NCBI RefSeq assembly: GCF_040256645.1
Contig: NZ_CP158281.1
Location: 3,224,001-3,288,000, forward strand
DNA from: Brevibacterium sp. CBA3109
GTDB lineage: Bacteria > Actinomycetota > Actinomycetes > Actinomycetales > Brevibacteriaceae
Direction: 5' to 3'
Length of the DNA: 64,000 bases
Shown: positions 24,437-33,736 of the stretch, piece by piece
Numbering within the stretch: position 1 is the first letter of the stretch
Layout: every line of letters starts with the position of its first letter
Notes under the pieces: generated by a model
Seen by the model: only the letters and a program-made list of their open reading frames with translations
Told to the model about the DNA's origin: nothing
The model's database searches: none
Program-made: the position numbers and the translations under genes

Positions 24437-27400
24437 TCAGCTCTCATCGTCATTCTCATCCGTGCCTGCGTGATCGCCGATGCCTCCGTGGTCACCAACA
24501 ACCGTTTCGTCCGCGTCGGCTCCACCGCTGGGCTCCTCCCTATTCTCCGTGTCCCAGACCATGGTCGCTGCCAGGGTCTTCTGCCGACTCGGGTTCTCGA
24601 TCGCGGTCGCCGCACCGACATAGGGTTCGATGGTCTGCAGAAGTTTCTGCGGGGTGGCCAACACCATGTGGAACCCGAACTCGATGAAGATGTCGAGTGC
24701 CATGCGCGTGTACCTCGTGTCGGCCTTGTCGAAGGCCTCATCGAGTATGATCGTGCCGTACTTCGAAATCGCCTCATCGGGATCGGCCAGCTGGTAGCGC
24801 AGTGCCGCTGCGAGGCAGAAGATCACAAGCTTCTGCTGCTGACCGCCGGACATCGCAGCACCGGAATCGTAGGTCGCGTGCGCGCGACCGTGGTCGTCGA
24901 TCTCCTCGGCCAGGAAGCTCACGTGGAGACGAGTGTCGAGGCACTGGTTCTTCCACACCTTGTCGACGTGCTCACTCGAGGAGAACCGGCGCATCACCTC
25001 GGCGAGGGTGTCGTATTTGTCCTCCGCAGTCGCCATGTCCTCTTCACCCCAGGTGCCGCCGGCGACCTTGCGGAGGTCGGAGATGAAGGCGTTGACGGTT
25101 TCACTGCGCCGAGTCTTGACCTTCAACCGCAGATAGCGGCCCTCGTCGAACTGGGACCGCAGGAGGGAGGAGTTGATCGGCGCGACCCGGTCCTCGATCT
25201 CGCGTGGTGCGGCGTGGATCTCGTTGAGGAGTTCGCCGATGAGATCGCGGGAGCGCTGCCGCAGCAGGTCCCGGAATCTGTTCTCGTGATCGGGCAGTCC
25301 GTGAGCCAGGATTTCGTCGAGCATCCCGAGATAGTCATGCCGATCGGCGACATCGGCGGTGAGGTCGGAGGCCACCGAGGACCACGCGGCCTTGAACTCA
25401 GCGGCCAGCCGGGTGACGGCCTGACCTGCCTCGGTCGCCACGGCCTGCGCCTTGTCCTTCTCCGATTGCAGGGCCTGGGAGACCTGCTGGCCGATCTCCG
25501 GCAGAGACTCGCGTCTGATGCTGCGCTGGATCGTTGTGAACCGGGCCTCGAGCGCCTCGGCAATCCTCGGATCCACCTCGGGGATGACCCCGGCACTGAC
25601 GTCGTCCTCGAGACGACTGAGACCGGCCCGCAGACTCGTGATCTCCTCGTTCGCCCGCCGCAGTCCGTAGTCGGCATCGCGGGTGGCGGCCTCGGCGGAT
25701 TCCTTCGCCGCACGAGCCTCGCGTTCGGCCCCGATCGCCTGCTGCAGGTCACCGTCGGAGTCCTCGAGTTCACGCAGGGCCTTCTCCAGGGTCGCGATCG
25801 TCTCCTTGGCCCCGGCCAGGTCCACATCGCGCCAGGACTGTTCGCGGATTCCGGCGAGGATGCCCTTCCGGCGGTGGGCCCGTGCGGTCTCCGCGTTCGC
25901 TGCGTCGACGACGGATTCGGCCTCTGCCAGCTCCGCCTGGGCTTCTTTCAGGGCGGCGATGAGGGCTTCGAGCTTGTTCTCCCGGTCACCGAGCACCCAC
26001 TGGCTGCGATCGTCGATGCGACGCCGGTCGTCCTTCTCATAGCGGGTCCGGGAGGTCTTGATCTGTCCCTTGCTGGTCACGGCACGGGGATGGTCGTCAA
26101 GTTCGTCGGGGCGCTCGACACAGGCGAAGTCGAAGCGTTCGGACAGGGTGGAATGCATCCACTCCCCGAACCCTGTTTCGGCGACAGTGACCTTGTTGAC
26201 CAGGGACTTCGCGCTGCCCACGGGTCGTGGTCTCGCCGCCTGGGCGGGGATCTCCTCGAACACGAGTCGACCCTTGATCCGGTGGGAGTCGACCCAGGAC
26301 CGGACCGCACCGAGGTTCTCGCTGCGCACGAGCACCGTGAGCGCCAGCGGACGCAGCACGCGTTCGATCGCCCCGGTCCAGGCGGCGTGGTCGGGGTCGA
26401 CTTCGATGAGTTCGGCGGCGAAGGGCAGCGCCTTCTCGCTCAGTCCGGTGCCCTCGGCCAGTTCCTGTCGGATCTGGAGCAGATTGCCCGGCACGGTCGA
26501 ACCGGAACGACGCAGGGAGTCGATCTCAGCTTCCAGTTCCCTGGCCCGCGCTCGGGCCTTGGAGAAACGGTCGTGGTCGGCATGGCTGGGTCCTGCGGCC
26601 TGTGTCTCCTCGTCGAGGGTGACCGTGATCTGGGCCTGGAGTTCGGCGAATTCCGCCGCCGAGGTGGGCACCTGTTCGATGTCCGCCTGCTTCAGCTGTC
26701 GCTCGAGGCTGGCCCACCTATCGGCGATGGCTCGGCGTTCGGTTTCAGCCGTGTCGATGCGCTGCTGCAGGTGTTCGGCCTCCGATCCGCCCAAGTCGAG
26801 GGTTGCGCGGCGGGCGAGGTCGTATTCGTCGACTGCAGCGTCGTAGTCCCTCTTGGCCCGGTCGGCGGCGACCTCGATTTCGACGAACTCCCGACGCTGG
26901 GCTGAGAGGTCTGAGCGCATGAGGTCGAGTTCGCGTCGTTTCTGGAACGGCAGCAGGGCATCGTTGAGGGCGATCGACTTCGCCGCGGACTCATGGGCGA
27001 AGTCGTATCGGTTCGAGGCCTCGCGCAGCTGCAGGAGGTGATCGCGTTGGCGGCGGAGTTCGACGACGTGGTCGTGGGCGTCCTTGAGATCCCCGAACTG
27101 GTTGACCGCAGTCTCGGCCAGGTCGAAGGTGACCGGGGGTTCGAGCATGTGGTCACGGAAGAGTCGGTCGAGGCTGTCGAGGCTCTTCGCCGATTGGGTC
27201 TTGTGCAGCAGCTGCAGCGCCGATTCGCTGGCCATGCCGAAGACCTTGCGCATCCGAGCGTAGAACCTGGCGTGGGAACCGTTTGAGGTGATGAGTGCGT
27301 CGGGGCGCTCGGTCTTGAGCTTCCTGGTCTCGAGTCCGCTGCGCGCATACTGCTGCAGGTCGGCGAGGTCGAGGCCCGCCCGTTCGAGGATGCAGACGTC

Positions 27401-27901
27401 GGACAGGTCGGTCATCTTCGTGCCCGAGCCTTTGATGAAGAAGAGCCTGGCCAGCGACAGCGGACGGTCCGTGCCATTGTCGTAGCGGAGGATGATGCCG
27501 CTCCACGTGGCGCGCGGACGCAGGTACTTGCTGACGACACGGTCCTCATCGGAATCCGCTGTGCGAGTCCACGCCCCGCGAACGTAGCTGACGAGGCTGC
27601 GCTGATCGATGCGACTGCCCGCGGTCTGGGCGGCGACGTTGAAGCGCAGCCATTTGTCCGGGGTGAGCACGGCGGCGATGCCGTCGAGCAGCGAGGACTT
27701 ACCCGAACCCGAGGGCCCGGTGATCAGGTGGCCCTTGTGGGAGACAGGGATGCGGTGGATGTCCGCGTCGAAGGTGCCCCAGTTCGCGATCTGAATCTCC
27801 GATAGCCGCCACTGGCTGCCGACGTCGGGACGATCGGCACCGCGGGCGCGGGCCTGGTCCGCGATGAGCGCAGCGTCGATCGGGAAGAGCGCCTCGGTCA
27901 T
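24437..27901 (-). CDS. jetC: Wadjet protein JetC (SMC/MukB-like ATPase)
   Basis: The motor ATPase of type I Wadjet: an SMC-like protein that extrudes DNA loops with JetA and JetB. The 1154-aa protein has Walker A TGPSGSGKSSL (residues 61-71), and long charged coiled-coil arms (about 290-450 and 600-800) around a hinge-like middle. Near the C-terminus it has the ABC signature MSGGQQQKL (about 1017) and Walker B TIILDEAFDKAD (about 1052). The layout and lone-operon context rule out the chromosomal SMC. ATG 27901 overlaps the jetB stop by 4 bp (ATGA). Confidence 0.95.
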   Translation of the reverse strand: MTEALFPIDAALIADQARARGADRPDVGSQWRLSEIQIANWGTFDADIHRIPVSHKGHLITGPSGSGKSSLLDGIAAVLTPDKWLRFNVAAQTAGSRIDQRSLVSYVRGAWTRTADSDEDRVVSKYLRPRATWSGIILRYDNGTDRPLSLARLFFIKGSGTKMTDLSDVCILERAGLDLADLQQYARSGLETRKLKTERPDALITSNGSHARFYARMRKVFGMASESALQLLHKTQSAKSLDSLDRLFRDHMLEPPVTFDLAETAVNQFGDLKDAHDHVVELRRQRDHLLQLREASNRYDFAHESAAKSIALNDALLPFQKRRELDLMRSDLSAQRREFVEIEVAADRAKRDYDAAVDEYDLARRATLDLGGSEAEHLQQRIDTAETERRAIADRWASLERQLKQADIEQVPTSAAEFAELQAQITVTLDEETQAAGPSHADHDRFSKARARARELEAEIDSLRRSGSTVPGNLLQIRQELAEGTGLSEKALPFAAELIEVDPDHAAWTGAIERVLRPLALTVLVRSENLGAVRSWVDSHRIKGRLVFEEIPAQAARPRPVGSAKSLVNKVTVAETGFGEWMHSTLSERFDFACVERPDELDDHPRAVTSKGQIKTSRTRYEKDDRRRIDDRSQWVLGDRENKLEALIAALKEAQAELAEAESVVDAANAETARAHRRKGILAGIREQSWRDVDLAGAKETIATLEKALRELEDSDGDLQQAIGAEREARAAKESAEAATRDADYGLRRANEEITSLRAGLSRLEDDVSAGVIPEVDPRIAEALEARFTTIQRSIRRESLPEIGQQVSQALQSEKDKAQAVATEAGQAVTRLAAEFKAAWSSVASDLTADVADRHDYLGMLDEILAHGLPDHENRFRDLLRQRSRDLIGELLNEIHAAPREIEDRVAPINSSLLRSQFDEGRYLRLKVKTRRSETVNAFISDLRKVAGGTWGEEDMATAEDKYDTLAEVMRRFSSSEHVDKVWKNQCLDTRLHVSFLAEEIDDHGRAHATYDSGAAMSGGQQQKLVIFCLAAALRYQLADPDEAISKYGTIILDEAFDKADTRYTRMALDIFIEFGFHMVLATPQKLLQTIEPYVGAATAIENPSRQKTLAATMVWDTENREEPSGGADADETVVGDHGGIGDHAGTDENDDES

Positions 27902-28605
27902 GCCTCGTCCTCCTCAGGATCGTCGGTCTGGGAATCGTCGGTCTCGACGGAACCGAGACCTGCCTCGGCGACGGAGCCCTTGGCCTCTCCCGCCGCGATG
28001 CGTTCGTAGACGTCGATGAGCTCGCGCACCTGGTCCTCGTCGATGAGGAACTTCACCATCGGTGAGATTTCGAAACGCTCCTCGCCGGCCTTGTGGAGGA
28101 CACGCAGACGGTTGCTCATCCGGTTCCAGGCACCGTTGAGATTGCGTTGGAACGTCGATTCGTCGCCGGTGCGGTAGATCGCGAGGCGTTCGTAGACCTC
28201 CTCGCGATCGACGATCACACGCCGCTCGCCGGGTGCGGCCAGGAGCAGTTGACGCAGAACGAGAAGCATGGCGGTATCGAGGAAGGTCAGCCGTTCGCTG
28301 CGCACAGCCGCGGGCACATCGACCTCCTCGGTGACGACCTTGCGGGTGAAGGCGAATTCGTCGATCTTATCGATGACGAGCTCCAGGAACAGGTCGTGGA
28401 GCCGTGATCGCACAATGGCCTCATCGGCGACGAGTGCTGACCACAGCTGCGGACTCTGCGCGCCCGAGACATACGGGCCTTTGAGCAGTTCGAGCAGAAC
28501 CCTGCGGGTGCGCTCACCCAGGGTCCCGGTGTCGCCGAACCACAGCGCGCTCGGATTCTGGGCGGAGGCTTCAACCTCTGTGGGGGTGTCTGCGGAATCG
28601 CTCAT
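27898..28605 (-). CDS. jetB: Wadjet protein JetB (DUF4194, MukE-like)
   Basis: The small winged-helix accessory (KITE-type, MukE-like) that bridges the JetA kleisin and the JetC motor. The 235-aa protein carries the DUF4194-like core with VIDREEVYERLAIYR and FQRNLNGAWNRMSNRLRVL (about residues 130-180) and acidic Gly/Glu/Asp tails. ATG 28605 overlaps the stop of jetA by ATGA, and its own stop overlaps the jetC start the same way, so the three core subunits are translationally coupled in fixed stoichiometry. Confidence 0.92.
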   Translation of the reverse strand: MSDSADTPTEVEASAQNPSALWFGDTGTLGERTRRVLLELLKGPYVSGAQSPQLWSALVADEAIVRSRLHDLFLELVIDKIDEFAFTRKVVTEEVDVPAAVRSERLTFLDTAMLLVLRQLLLAAPGERRVIVDREEVYERLAIYRTGDESTFQRNLNGAWNRMSNRLRVLHKAGEERFEISPMVKFLIDEDQVRELIDVYERIAAGEAKGSVAEAGLGSVETDDSQTDDPEEDEA

Positions 28606-30065
28606 AGTGTGATGCTTTCGGTGAAGTAGTGGCGTCGGATCGTGGCGCTGCGCGCAATTCCGTCCACCCCTGCCCATTCGAGTCGGTCCCGCACTTCGGG
28701 GTCGACGCTGCCATAGGTGCTGGCAAGGGATAGTAAGCCGACGACGCTGGCCAGGCCCTGTGAGGCTGGGAAATGGTCGAGCACCTCGGCGACGGAGATC
28801 TGCTCGGCACCACGGATCGCCCGGTTGACGTTGTCGCACAGTTCCGAGAAGTCGATCTCGGATTCCCGGGCGACGGCGATGAGTTCAGCGAAGTCGATTT
28901 CGGTCTCAGTCGCCTCGCCCAATTCGGCACCGGCATCGAATTCGTCTGGGTCGTGGAGGACGACCTCGCCGACGCTGCCCAGAGCGATGCTCGAGAGCTC
29001 GAGAACTACGCCGAGGTCGTCGTAGGGTTTGCGGACCTGTGAGACCGGGGCCGCCGCGGCCAGAGCATTCTGAATCAGCGCGCGCATCACGCGGTCGCGT
29101 TGGAATTCGTGGGAGTGGACGTAGCGGCGCAGTCCGCGGGCGAATTCGGAGAGGATGTCGGAGACTTCGCGGGAGCCGTCCTTCATCTGTCGCATCAGGG
29201 TGCGCAGCGACCGGCGGGTCTCGACCGTCAGCGTGGCCGAGAAGTCGCGGTCGAGGATCGCTGCGATGTCCTCGTCGAAGGCCGAGGCCTGCTCGGGATC
29301 GCGGACGAGCGCGGAGAAGGCAGAGAACGTTCTGCCCTCATCGGAGGACTCGATGAGGTCGACGCCGCGGAAGACCTCGTGAAGGACCTGGGACTGTGAG
29401 TCCTCGGCGGCCAGTATCGAGATCCGCAGCTCCTGGTTGAGCTCTTCGAAGCGGGCGCGGACGCGGGCGAAGTCGGCGGGCAAACCCTGCGCTTGTTGGA
29501 GTATGTCGCCAACGCGTTCATTCGCGCGGCGCCGGTCGAGGACGATCGAGCGTGGGTCACCGCGGCGGACGCGGGCGATCTCAGCATCGATGCGGTCACG
29601 TTCGGCTCGCAGGGACGCCAGCCGACGGGAGCTGTCCGGGTCGGTGTCGATGGCCAACTGGCGCACCGATTGGGCGAGGCTGACCAGTCGTGATTCGGTC
29701 GCGGTCTGGGGTGGGGTGCGCAGCTGTTCGAGCATGCGGATGGCGTCGAATCCCGCCGCGGAGAGTTCGTAGGTCTCACCCCTCGCCGAGGTGGCGGGCC
29801 GGCGGACGAGAACCTCCGCCCGGCGCCAATCATCACAGTAGGCCTTGGCCGTCCGCGTGGACAGATCGAAGTGGTCCCGCAGCTCTTCGAGGTCCGAGTC
29901 GATGGACTCGTGCAGCTCTTCGGTGGAGATTCGAGTGCCGGGCTTGCCCAGGTGCGTGCCCAGTACCGCGGCCATGACCGGGAGATGGTCGGCCCGCAGC
30001 ATGCGCAGTGTGGCATTCGCATCGAGCAGCCGCCTGTAGGCGAGTGCGGAGCTGAGGGCGGACAT
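28602..30065 (-). CDS. jetA: Wadjet protein JetA (DUF3375, MukF-like kleisin)
   Basis: The kleisin subunit that closes the JetC ring. The 487-aa protein starts with the DUF3375-type helical region (LLDANATLRMLRADHLPVMA, about residues 13-32). A winged-helix segment follows (STEELHESIDSDLEELRDHF), then a coiled-coil middle (about 140-200) and a C-terminal winged helix (AEVLDHFPASQGLASVVGLLSLAS). ATG 30065 starts 45 bp after the YjbR-type gene on the same strand, so the operon promoter may be upstream of that gene or within the gap; no clear -10 is seen. Confidence 0.93.
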   Translation of the reverse strand: MSALSSALAYRRLLDANATLRMLRADHLPVMAAVLGTHLGKPGTRISTEELHESIDSDLEELRDHFDLSTRTAKAYCDDWRRAEVLVRRPATSARGETYELSAAGFDAIRMLEQLRTPPQTATESRLVSLAQSVRQLAIDTDPDSSRRLASLRAERDRIDAEIARVRRGDPRSIVLDRRRANERVGDILQQAQGLPADFARVRARFEELNQELRISILAAEDSQSQVLHEVFRGVDLIESSDEGRTFSAFSALVRDPEQASAFDEDIAAILDRDFSATLTVETRRSLRTLMRQMKDGSREVSDILSEFARGLRRYVHSHEFQRDRVMRALIQNALAAAAPVSQVRKPYDDLGVVLELSSIALGSVGEVVLHDPDEFDAGAELGEATETEIDFAELIAVARESEIDFSELCDNVNRAIRGAEQISVAEVLDHFPASQGLASVVGLLSLASTYGSVDPEVRDRLEWAGVDGIARSATIRRHYFTESITL

Positions 30066-30110
30066 GTCACCTATTGTCTGCGCCGGTGGGGTCCGTTGCC
30101 AACTTCGGGG

Positions 30111-30521
30111 TTAGTCATCGGCTCGGCCTCCGAACGTCGCCGGGTCCACGGGACGATCACGTTTGGCCATCTTCGCAACGACCAGACAGTAGGACTCGAG
30201 GACGAGGTCATGGAGTAGGTCCACGTCGAGGGTAGTGCCTGCGGCATCCTCCTCGCCTGCGCCGGCGACCGTGATCCAGTGCAATTTGTTCATGTGATAG
30301 GCAGGGGTGATCTCCTCGTAGGCGTCGCGCAGCACCTCCGAGTCGAGTGGGTCGATCTTGAGATTCATGCTGGGCACGCCGCGCAGATCGAAGAACATCA
30401 GGAACATCTTCCCGCGCACCTTGTACACGGCATACTCCGGCCCGAACGGGTGCTCGATCTCCACCGACGGATATTGGATCGCCTGGTCATGAGCGAGTGC
30501 GAGCACGGTGTCAGGATCCAT
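30111..30521 (-). CDS. MmcQ/YjbR-family protein
   Basis: A 136-aa single-domain protein of the YjbR fold (CyaY-like), annotated as possibly DNA-binding in this family. Conserved features include HPFGPEYAVYKVRGKMFLMF (about residues 24-43) and the region around EITPAYHMNKLHWITV (about 70-85). Its biochemical role is not established. It sits 45 bp upstream of jetA on the same strand and could share its transcript, which makes it a candidate accessory of the locus, though YjbR genes are common elsewhere. Confidence 0.85.
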   Translation of the reverse strand: MDPDTVLALAHDQAIQYPSVEIEHPFGPEYAVYKVRGKMFLMFFDLRGVPSMNLKIDPLDSEVLRDAYEEITPAYHMNKLHWITVAGAGEEDAAGTTLDVDLLHDLVLESYCLVVAKMAKRDRPVDPATFGGRADD

Positions 30522-30555
30522 GCCTGGATGCTAGCAAACGGCCATGACACTAAAT

Positions 30556-30594
30556 GGACGAGTCAGGGTGGACGAGTCAGGGTGGACGGGTCAG
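30556..30594. repeat. 14-bp tandem repeat upstream of the asparaginase gene
   Basis: GGACGAGTCAGGGT occurs twice exactly, followed by a partial third copy with one change, in the 5' region of the asparaginase gene. No hairpin is formed; its effect on expression is unknown. Confidence 0.85.
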
Positions 30595-30630
30595 CATCGA
30601 ACCAGCTGGCCGACCGATAGAATCATCCCC

Positions 30631-31623
30631 ATGTCTGCGAACTCTCCTCACCTCCTTGTCGCCGCCCTCGGCGGAACCATCGCGTCGACCTCGAACCAGT
30701 CGGGAGGCGTGGCCCCTGCACTCAGCGGAGCGGAGATCGCCGCAGCTGCCGGCCTCGACCAGATCTGGCCGGATCTGCAGGCCGATTTCACCCAGGTGTC
30801 GCAGGTCTCCAGCGCCAATGTCACCCTCGATATGCTCTTCGAGGTCCGCGAACTGGCCCGCACATGCGAGGCCGATGGCATCGTCCTGACACAGGGCACC
30901 GACACGTTGGAGGAGAGCGCCTTCGCCCTCTGGCTGCTCAATGATTCGGCGACCCATATCGCCGCCACCGGAGCCATGCGCAACCCGACCCTGCCAGGCG
31001 CCGATGGACCGGCAAACGTGCGCGCTGCGGCCCTGACCGCACTCTCTCCCCTGGCCGAAAACTTGCCCGCAAGCCTGGTCTTCAACGACGAGATCCACGA
31101 TCCGCGTTTCGTGCGCAAGTCCCATGTGACCTCGACTGCGGCGTTCTCCTCCGGTCCCGTCCTCGGCGCCATCGGGTGGCTCAGCGAGGACACCGTCCGA
31201 CTCCCCCACTCGCCCTCCGCCGTCGATGTCTCGCTTTTCGCGGGCCTCCCCCGCCCCGAAGCACTTGCCACGGTCGCACTCGTCGAGGTGGGGATGGGCG
31301 AACCCGAGGCGACACTGACCCAGCTCATCGACTCCGGTTTCACCGGTGCAGTCCTCGCTGGAGTCGGCGGTGGCCACGTCCCCGAGCACCTGGTGCCGGC
31401 GGTGGCCCGCCTCGGCGAGGCCATGCCCGTGATCCTGGCATCACGGCCTGGCTCGGGCGCGAGCCTGACCCGCACCTACGGCTACCCCGGCGGTGAGATC
31501 GGACTGCTCGAGTCCGGCCTCATTCCCGCCGGGATCCTCGACTCCCGAAAGGCCCGCATCGTCCTGACCTTGGCCCTGAGCATGGGGCTTGACCCCGCCG
31601 AGGCGTTCGCCCAATTCGCGTGA
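30631..31623 (+). CDS. L-asparaginase (type I/II family)
   Basis: It hydrolyses L-asparagine to aspartate and ammonia. The 330-aa protein carries the N-terminal nucleophile loop ALGGTIAST (about residues 12-20), the second catalytic motif LTQGTDTLEE (about 87-96) and DEIHDPRFVRKSH. No signal peptide is visible, so it is probably cytoplasmic. ATG 30631 was chosen on family length; upstream in-frame sequence is repeat-derived. The tandem repeat at 30556 lies in its 5' region. The flanking genes are unrelated. Confidence 0.9.
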   Translation: MSANSPHLLVAALGGTIASTSNQSGGVAPALSGAEIAAAAGLDQIWPDLQADFTQVSQVSSANVTLDMLFEVRELARTCEADGIVLTQGTDTLEESAFALWLLNDSATHIAATGAMRNPTLPGADGPANVRAAALTALSPLAENLPASLVFNDEIHDPRFVRKSHVTSTAAFSSGPVLGAIGWLSEDTVRLPHSPSAVDVSLFAGLPRPEALATVALVEVGMGEPEATLTQLIDSGFTGAVLAGVGGGHVPEHLVPAVARLGEAMPVILASRPGSGASLTRTYGYPGGEIGLLESGLIPAGILDSRKARIVLTLALSMGLDPAEAFAQFA

Positions 31624-31715
31624 GTGCCAGTCGAGGAACCGCCACAGATCGACCAGCACCTATCGACAGTCAAGTAGTCTGACGCACCAACCGACAGACC
31701 TCTCCGAAGCAGTTC

Positions 31716-32738
31716 TCAGCTCTGCGCGCCGACGGCCACGACCATCTTGCCGAAGTTTCGGCCGTTGAGCAGGTCATTGAAGTATTCGGGTGCCTTTTCC
31801 AGCCCAGGGCGGATGTCCTCGCGGTAGCGAATCTTTCCTTCCTTGATCCAGCCGCTCATGTCGGACAGGAAGTCGTCATGGTACTTTTCGACGAATTCGG
31901 TCTGGATGAAGCCGCGAACGGTCAGTGACTTCGTCAGAATGTTGCCCATGAGTGCACCCGAACGGTCGGGGCCTTCCGGCAGTTCGGTGAGGTTGTAGTT
32001 GGCAACGAGGCCGCATAGAGGCACACGAGCATAGGTGTTCAGTCGCGGAAGCACTGCCGAGAACACATCTCCGCCGACGTTTTCGAAGTAGACGTCGATA
32101 CCCTGCGGCACCGATTCTTTGAGCTCGTTCCTGAGGTTGCCCGACCGGTGGTCCAGTGCCACGTCGAAGCCGAGCTCGTTCAGGTGGGCGACCTTGTCCG
32201 GTCCACCTGCGATGCCGACGGCCTTCGCACCCTTGATCTTCGCGATCTGACCGACGACGGAGCCGACGGGACCTGTGGCGGCAGCGACGGCAACGGTTTC
32301 GCCGGGCTGCGGACGGCCGATCTCCAGGAGACCTGCGTACGCGGTGAAGCCTGGCATTCCGAGAACGCCGAGGGCTGTGCTGATCGGTGCGATCTCCGGA
32401 TCGACGCGGCGCAGGTGCGCGGCGTTCTCGACGGAGTACTCCTGCCATCCACCGTAGCCGAGGACGGTGTCACCTGCGGAGAAGTTCGACGAGTTCGACT
32501 CGACGACCTCGGAAACCGTGGCGCCGCCCAAGACGTCGCCGAGTTCGACCGGCTTCGCGTAGGACTTCGCCTCCGACATCCGGCCGCGCATGTACGGGTC
32601 GAGTGAGAGGTACAGGGTGCGCAGGAGGACCTCGCCGTCCTGCGGCGTCGGCAGGTCAACCTCGTCGAGGAGGTAGTTCTCCGCCTTCGGCTCGCCGACC
32701 GGACGAGAATTCAGACGAATCCTGTGGTTTGTCGTCAT
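31716..32738 (-). CDS. NADP-dependent oxidoreductase (CurA/leukotriene-reductase-like MDR)
   Basis: A zinc-independent medium-chain reductase of 340 aa that typically reduces alpha,beta-unsaturated carbonyls using NADPH. Visible features are LDPYMRGRMSE (about residues 43-53), LGMPGFTAYAGLLEIG (about 125-140) and the nucleotide-binding stretch VAAATGPVGSVVGQIAKIKGA (two parts). An ENVGG motif follows. ATG 32738 has AAAGGAAG 7 nt upstream. It follows the DUF402 gene by 93 bp on the same strand. The specific substrate is not known. Confidence 0.88.
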   Translation of the reverse strand: MTTNHRIRLNSRPVGEPKAENYLLDEVDLPTPQDGEVLLRTLYLSLDPYMRGRMSEAKSYAKPVELGDVLGGATVSEVVESNSSNFSAGDTVLGYGGWQEYSVENAAHLRRVDPEIAPISTALGVLGMPGFTAYAGLLEIGRPQPGETVAVAAATGPVGSVVGQIAKIKGAKAVGIAGGPDKVAHLNELGFDVALDHRSGNLRNELKESVPQGIDVYFENVGGDVFSAVLPRLNTYARVPLCGLVANYNLTELPEGPDRSGALMGNILTKSLTVRGFIQTEFVEKYHDDFLSDMSGWIKEGKIRYREDIRPGLEKAPEYFNDLLNGRNFGKMVVAVGAQS

Positions 32739-32831
32739 CGAGATGCTTCCTTTCATCACCGCCGCGCACTGTCTGCGCGCGGTCGTTGCGTGTCTGCGAG
32801 GCTGAATCGGCAGTGGCCGAACCGGCAGCGC

Positions 32832-33656
32832 CTAAATCCAGTCCTTGCTGTAGCAACCACTTTGGACCCGGTGATGTTCCTGTTTTCGCGAAGTATTCGA
32901 GGTCATCTCGGACGCCAGCTCTCGAGCCTTCATCTCCCACTTCGGGTCGAACGCCCAGGTGAACTCGCCGAGGTGGTCAAGCAGTTGCGAACCATTGTGC
33001 CGGATGGCATCCGACCACTCACGTGGCCACGCACCGTAGTTCGCCGCGGCGGCGAGCTCATCCACGTCCTTGAACACCGCCCCGTTCGGGTTGAGCACTG
33101 GTTCCCCGTTCGCCCCCTCTGCCGAGCGCGCGTGCAGTGGTTCGCTGTCGAGCGGGAACGTGATGTCGAGGATGTGATCACTCGTGTACAGCGCATCGTT
33201 CGCGCGACGATGGGTGGCCTCGAGGTTGATGTACCAGAGCGCCGAGATCGATCCGGCCGCACCGGATTTCAGCAGCACCCACACGGAGAACGGAGCGTGG
33301 CGCGGCACGATCTTCAGCACCCCGACCCCACGCCAGCTGCCCGGGACGCTGATCCGGCGGGGCGCCTCGGCGGGAGGACGGAACCGAGCACGGAGCGGAA
33401 CATCATGGGGGTCCGTGTCTTCCCAGCCGACTATCCTCGTGTCGGTGGTCTCGGTGCCACCGGCCAGCCACAGGACGGCGCCGGCCGGCCCGTCCTCGAT
33501 CACACGCATCGGCCGGACCACCTCGGCGTGGTCGCGGTCGAAGTCGAATCGCCGGAACGACCAGGTCACGGTGTCGCCAGGGCCCCAGAACGGCCCCTCG
33601 CCCACGCCACGCGTGCCTGGCGGGACGTCGATCTCGTACGGATCGGTGAACTCCAT
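32832..33656 (-). CDS. DUF402 (FomD-like) domain protein
   Basis: A 274-aa protein with the DUF402 core: WYINLEATHRR (about residues 140-150), followed by the acidic set YTSDHILDITFPLD that binds a metal in FomD-type nucleotide hydrolases. The region ahead (about 1-120) is a beta-rich extension. Hydrolysis of a nucleotide-linked substrate is possible by analogy with FomD; no experimental link exists here. It lies upstream of the reductase on the same strand and divergent from the amidohydrolase. Confidence 0.8.
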   Translation of the reverse strand: MEFTDPYEIDVPPGTRGVGEGPFWGPGDTVTWSFRRFDFDRDHAEVVRPMRVIEDGPAGAVLWLAGGTETTDTRIVGWEDTDPHDVPLRARFRPPAEAPRRISVPGSWRGVGVLKIVPRHAPFSVWVLLKSGAAGSISALWYINLEATHRRANDALYTSDHILDITFPLDSEPLHARSAEGANGEPVLNPNGAVFKDVDELAAAANYGAWPREWSDAIRHNGSQLLDHLGEFTWAFDPKWEMKARELASEMTSNTSRKQEHHRVQSGCYSKDWI

Positions 33657-33736
33657 GAGGGCAGTCTAGGTGCGCGGCATGGGTGGGTGCTGGATGCTGC
33701 TGACCTTCCTCAGGGTTCGCCGCCTAAGGTGGAGGC

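Noticed and set aside
24470..26905. An 811-residue plus-strand frame over jetC
   Set aside because: It is the antisense shadow of a coiled-coil ATPase; it reads as leucine/glycine/valine-rich filler with no motif.
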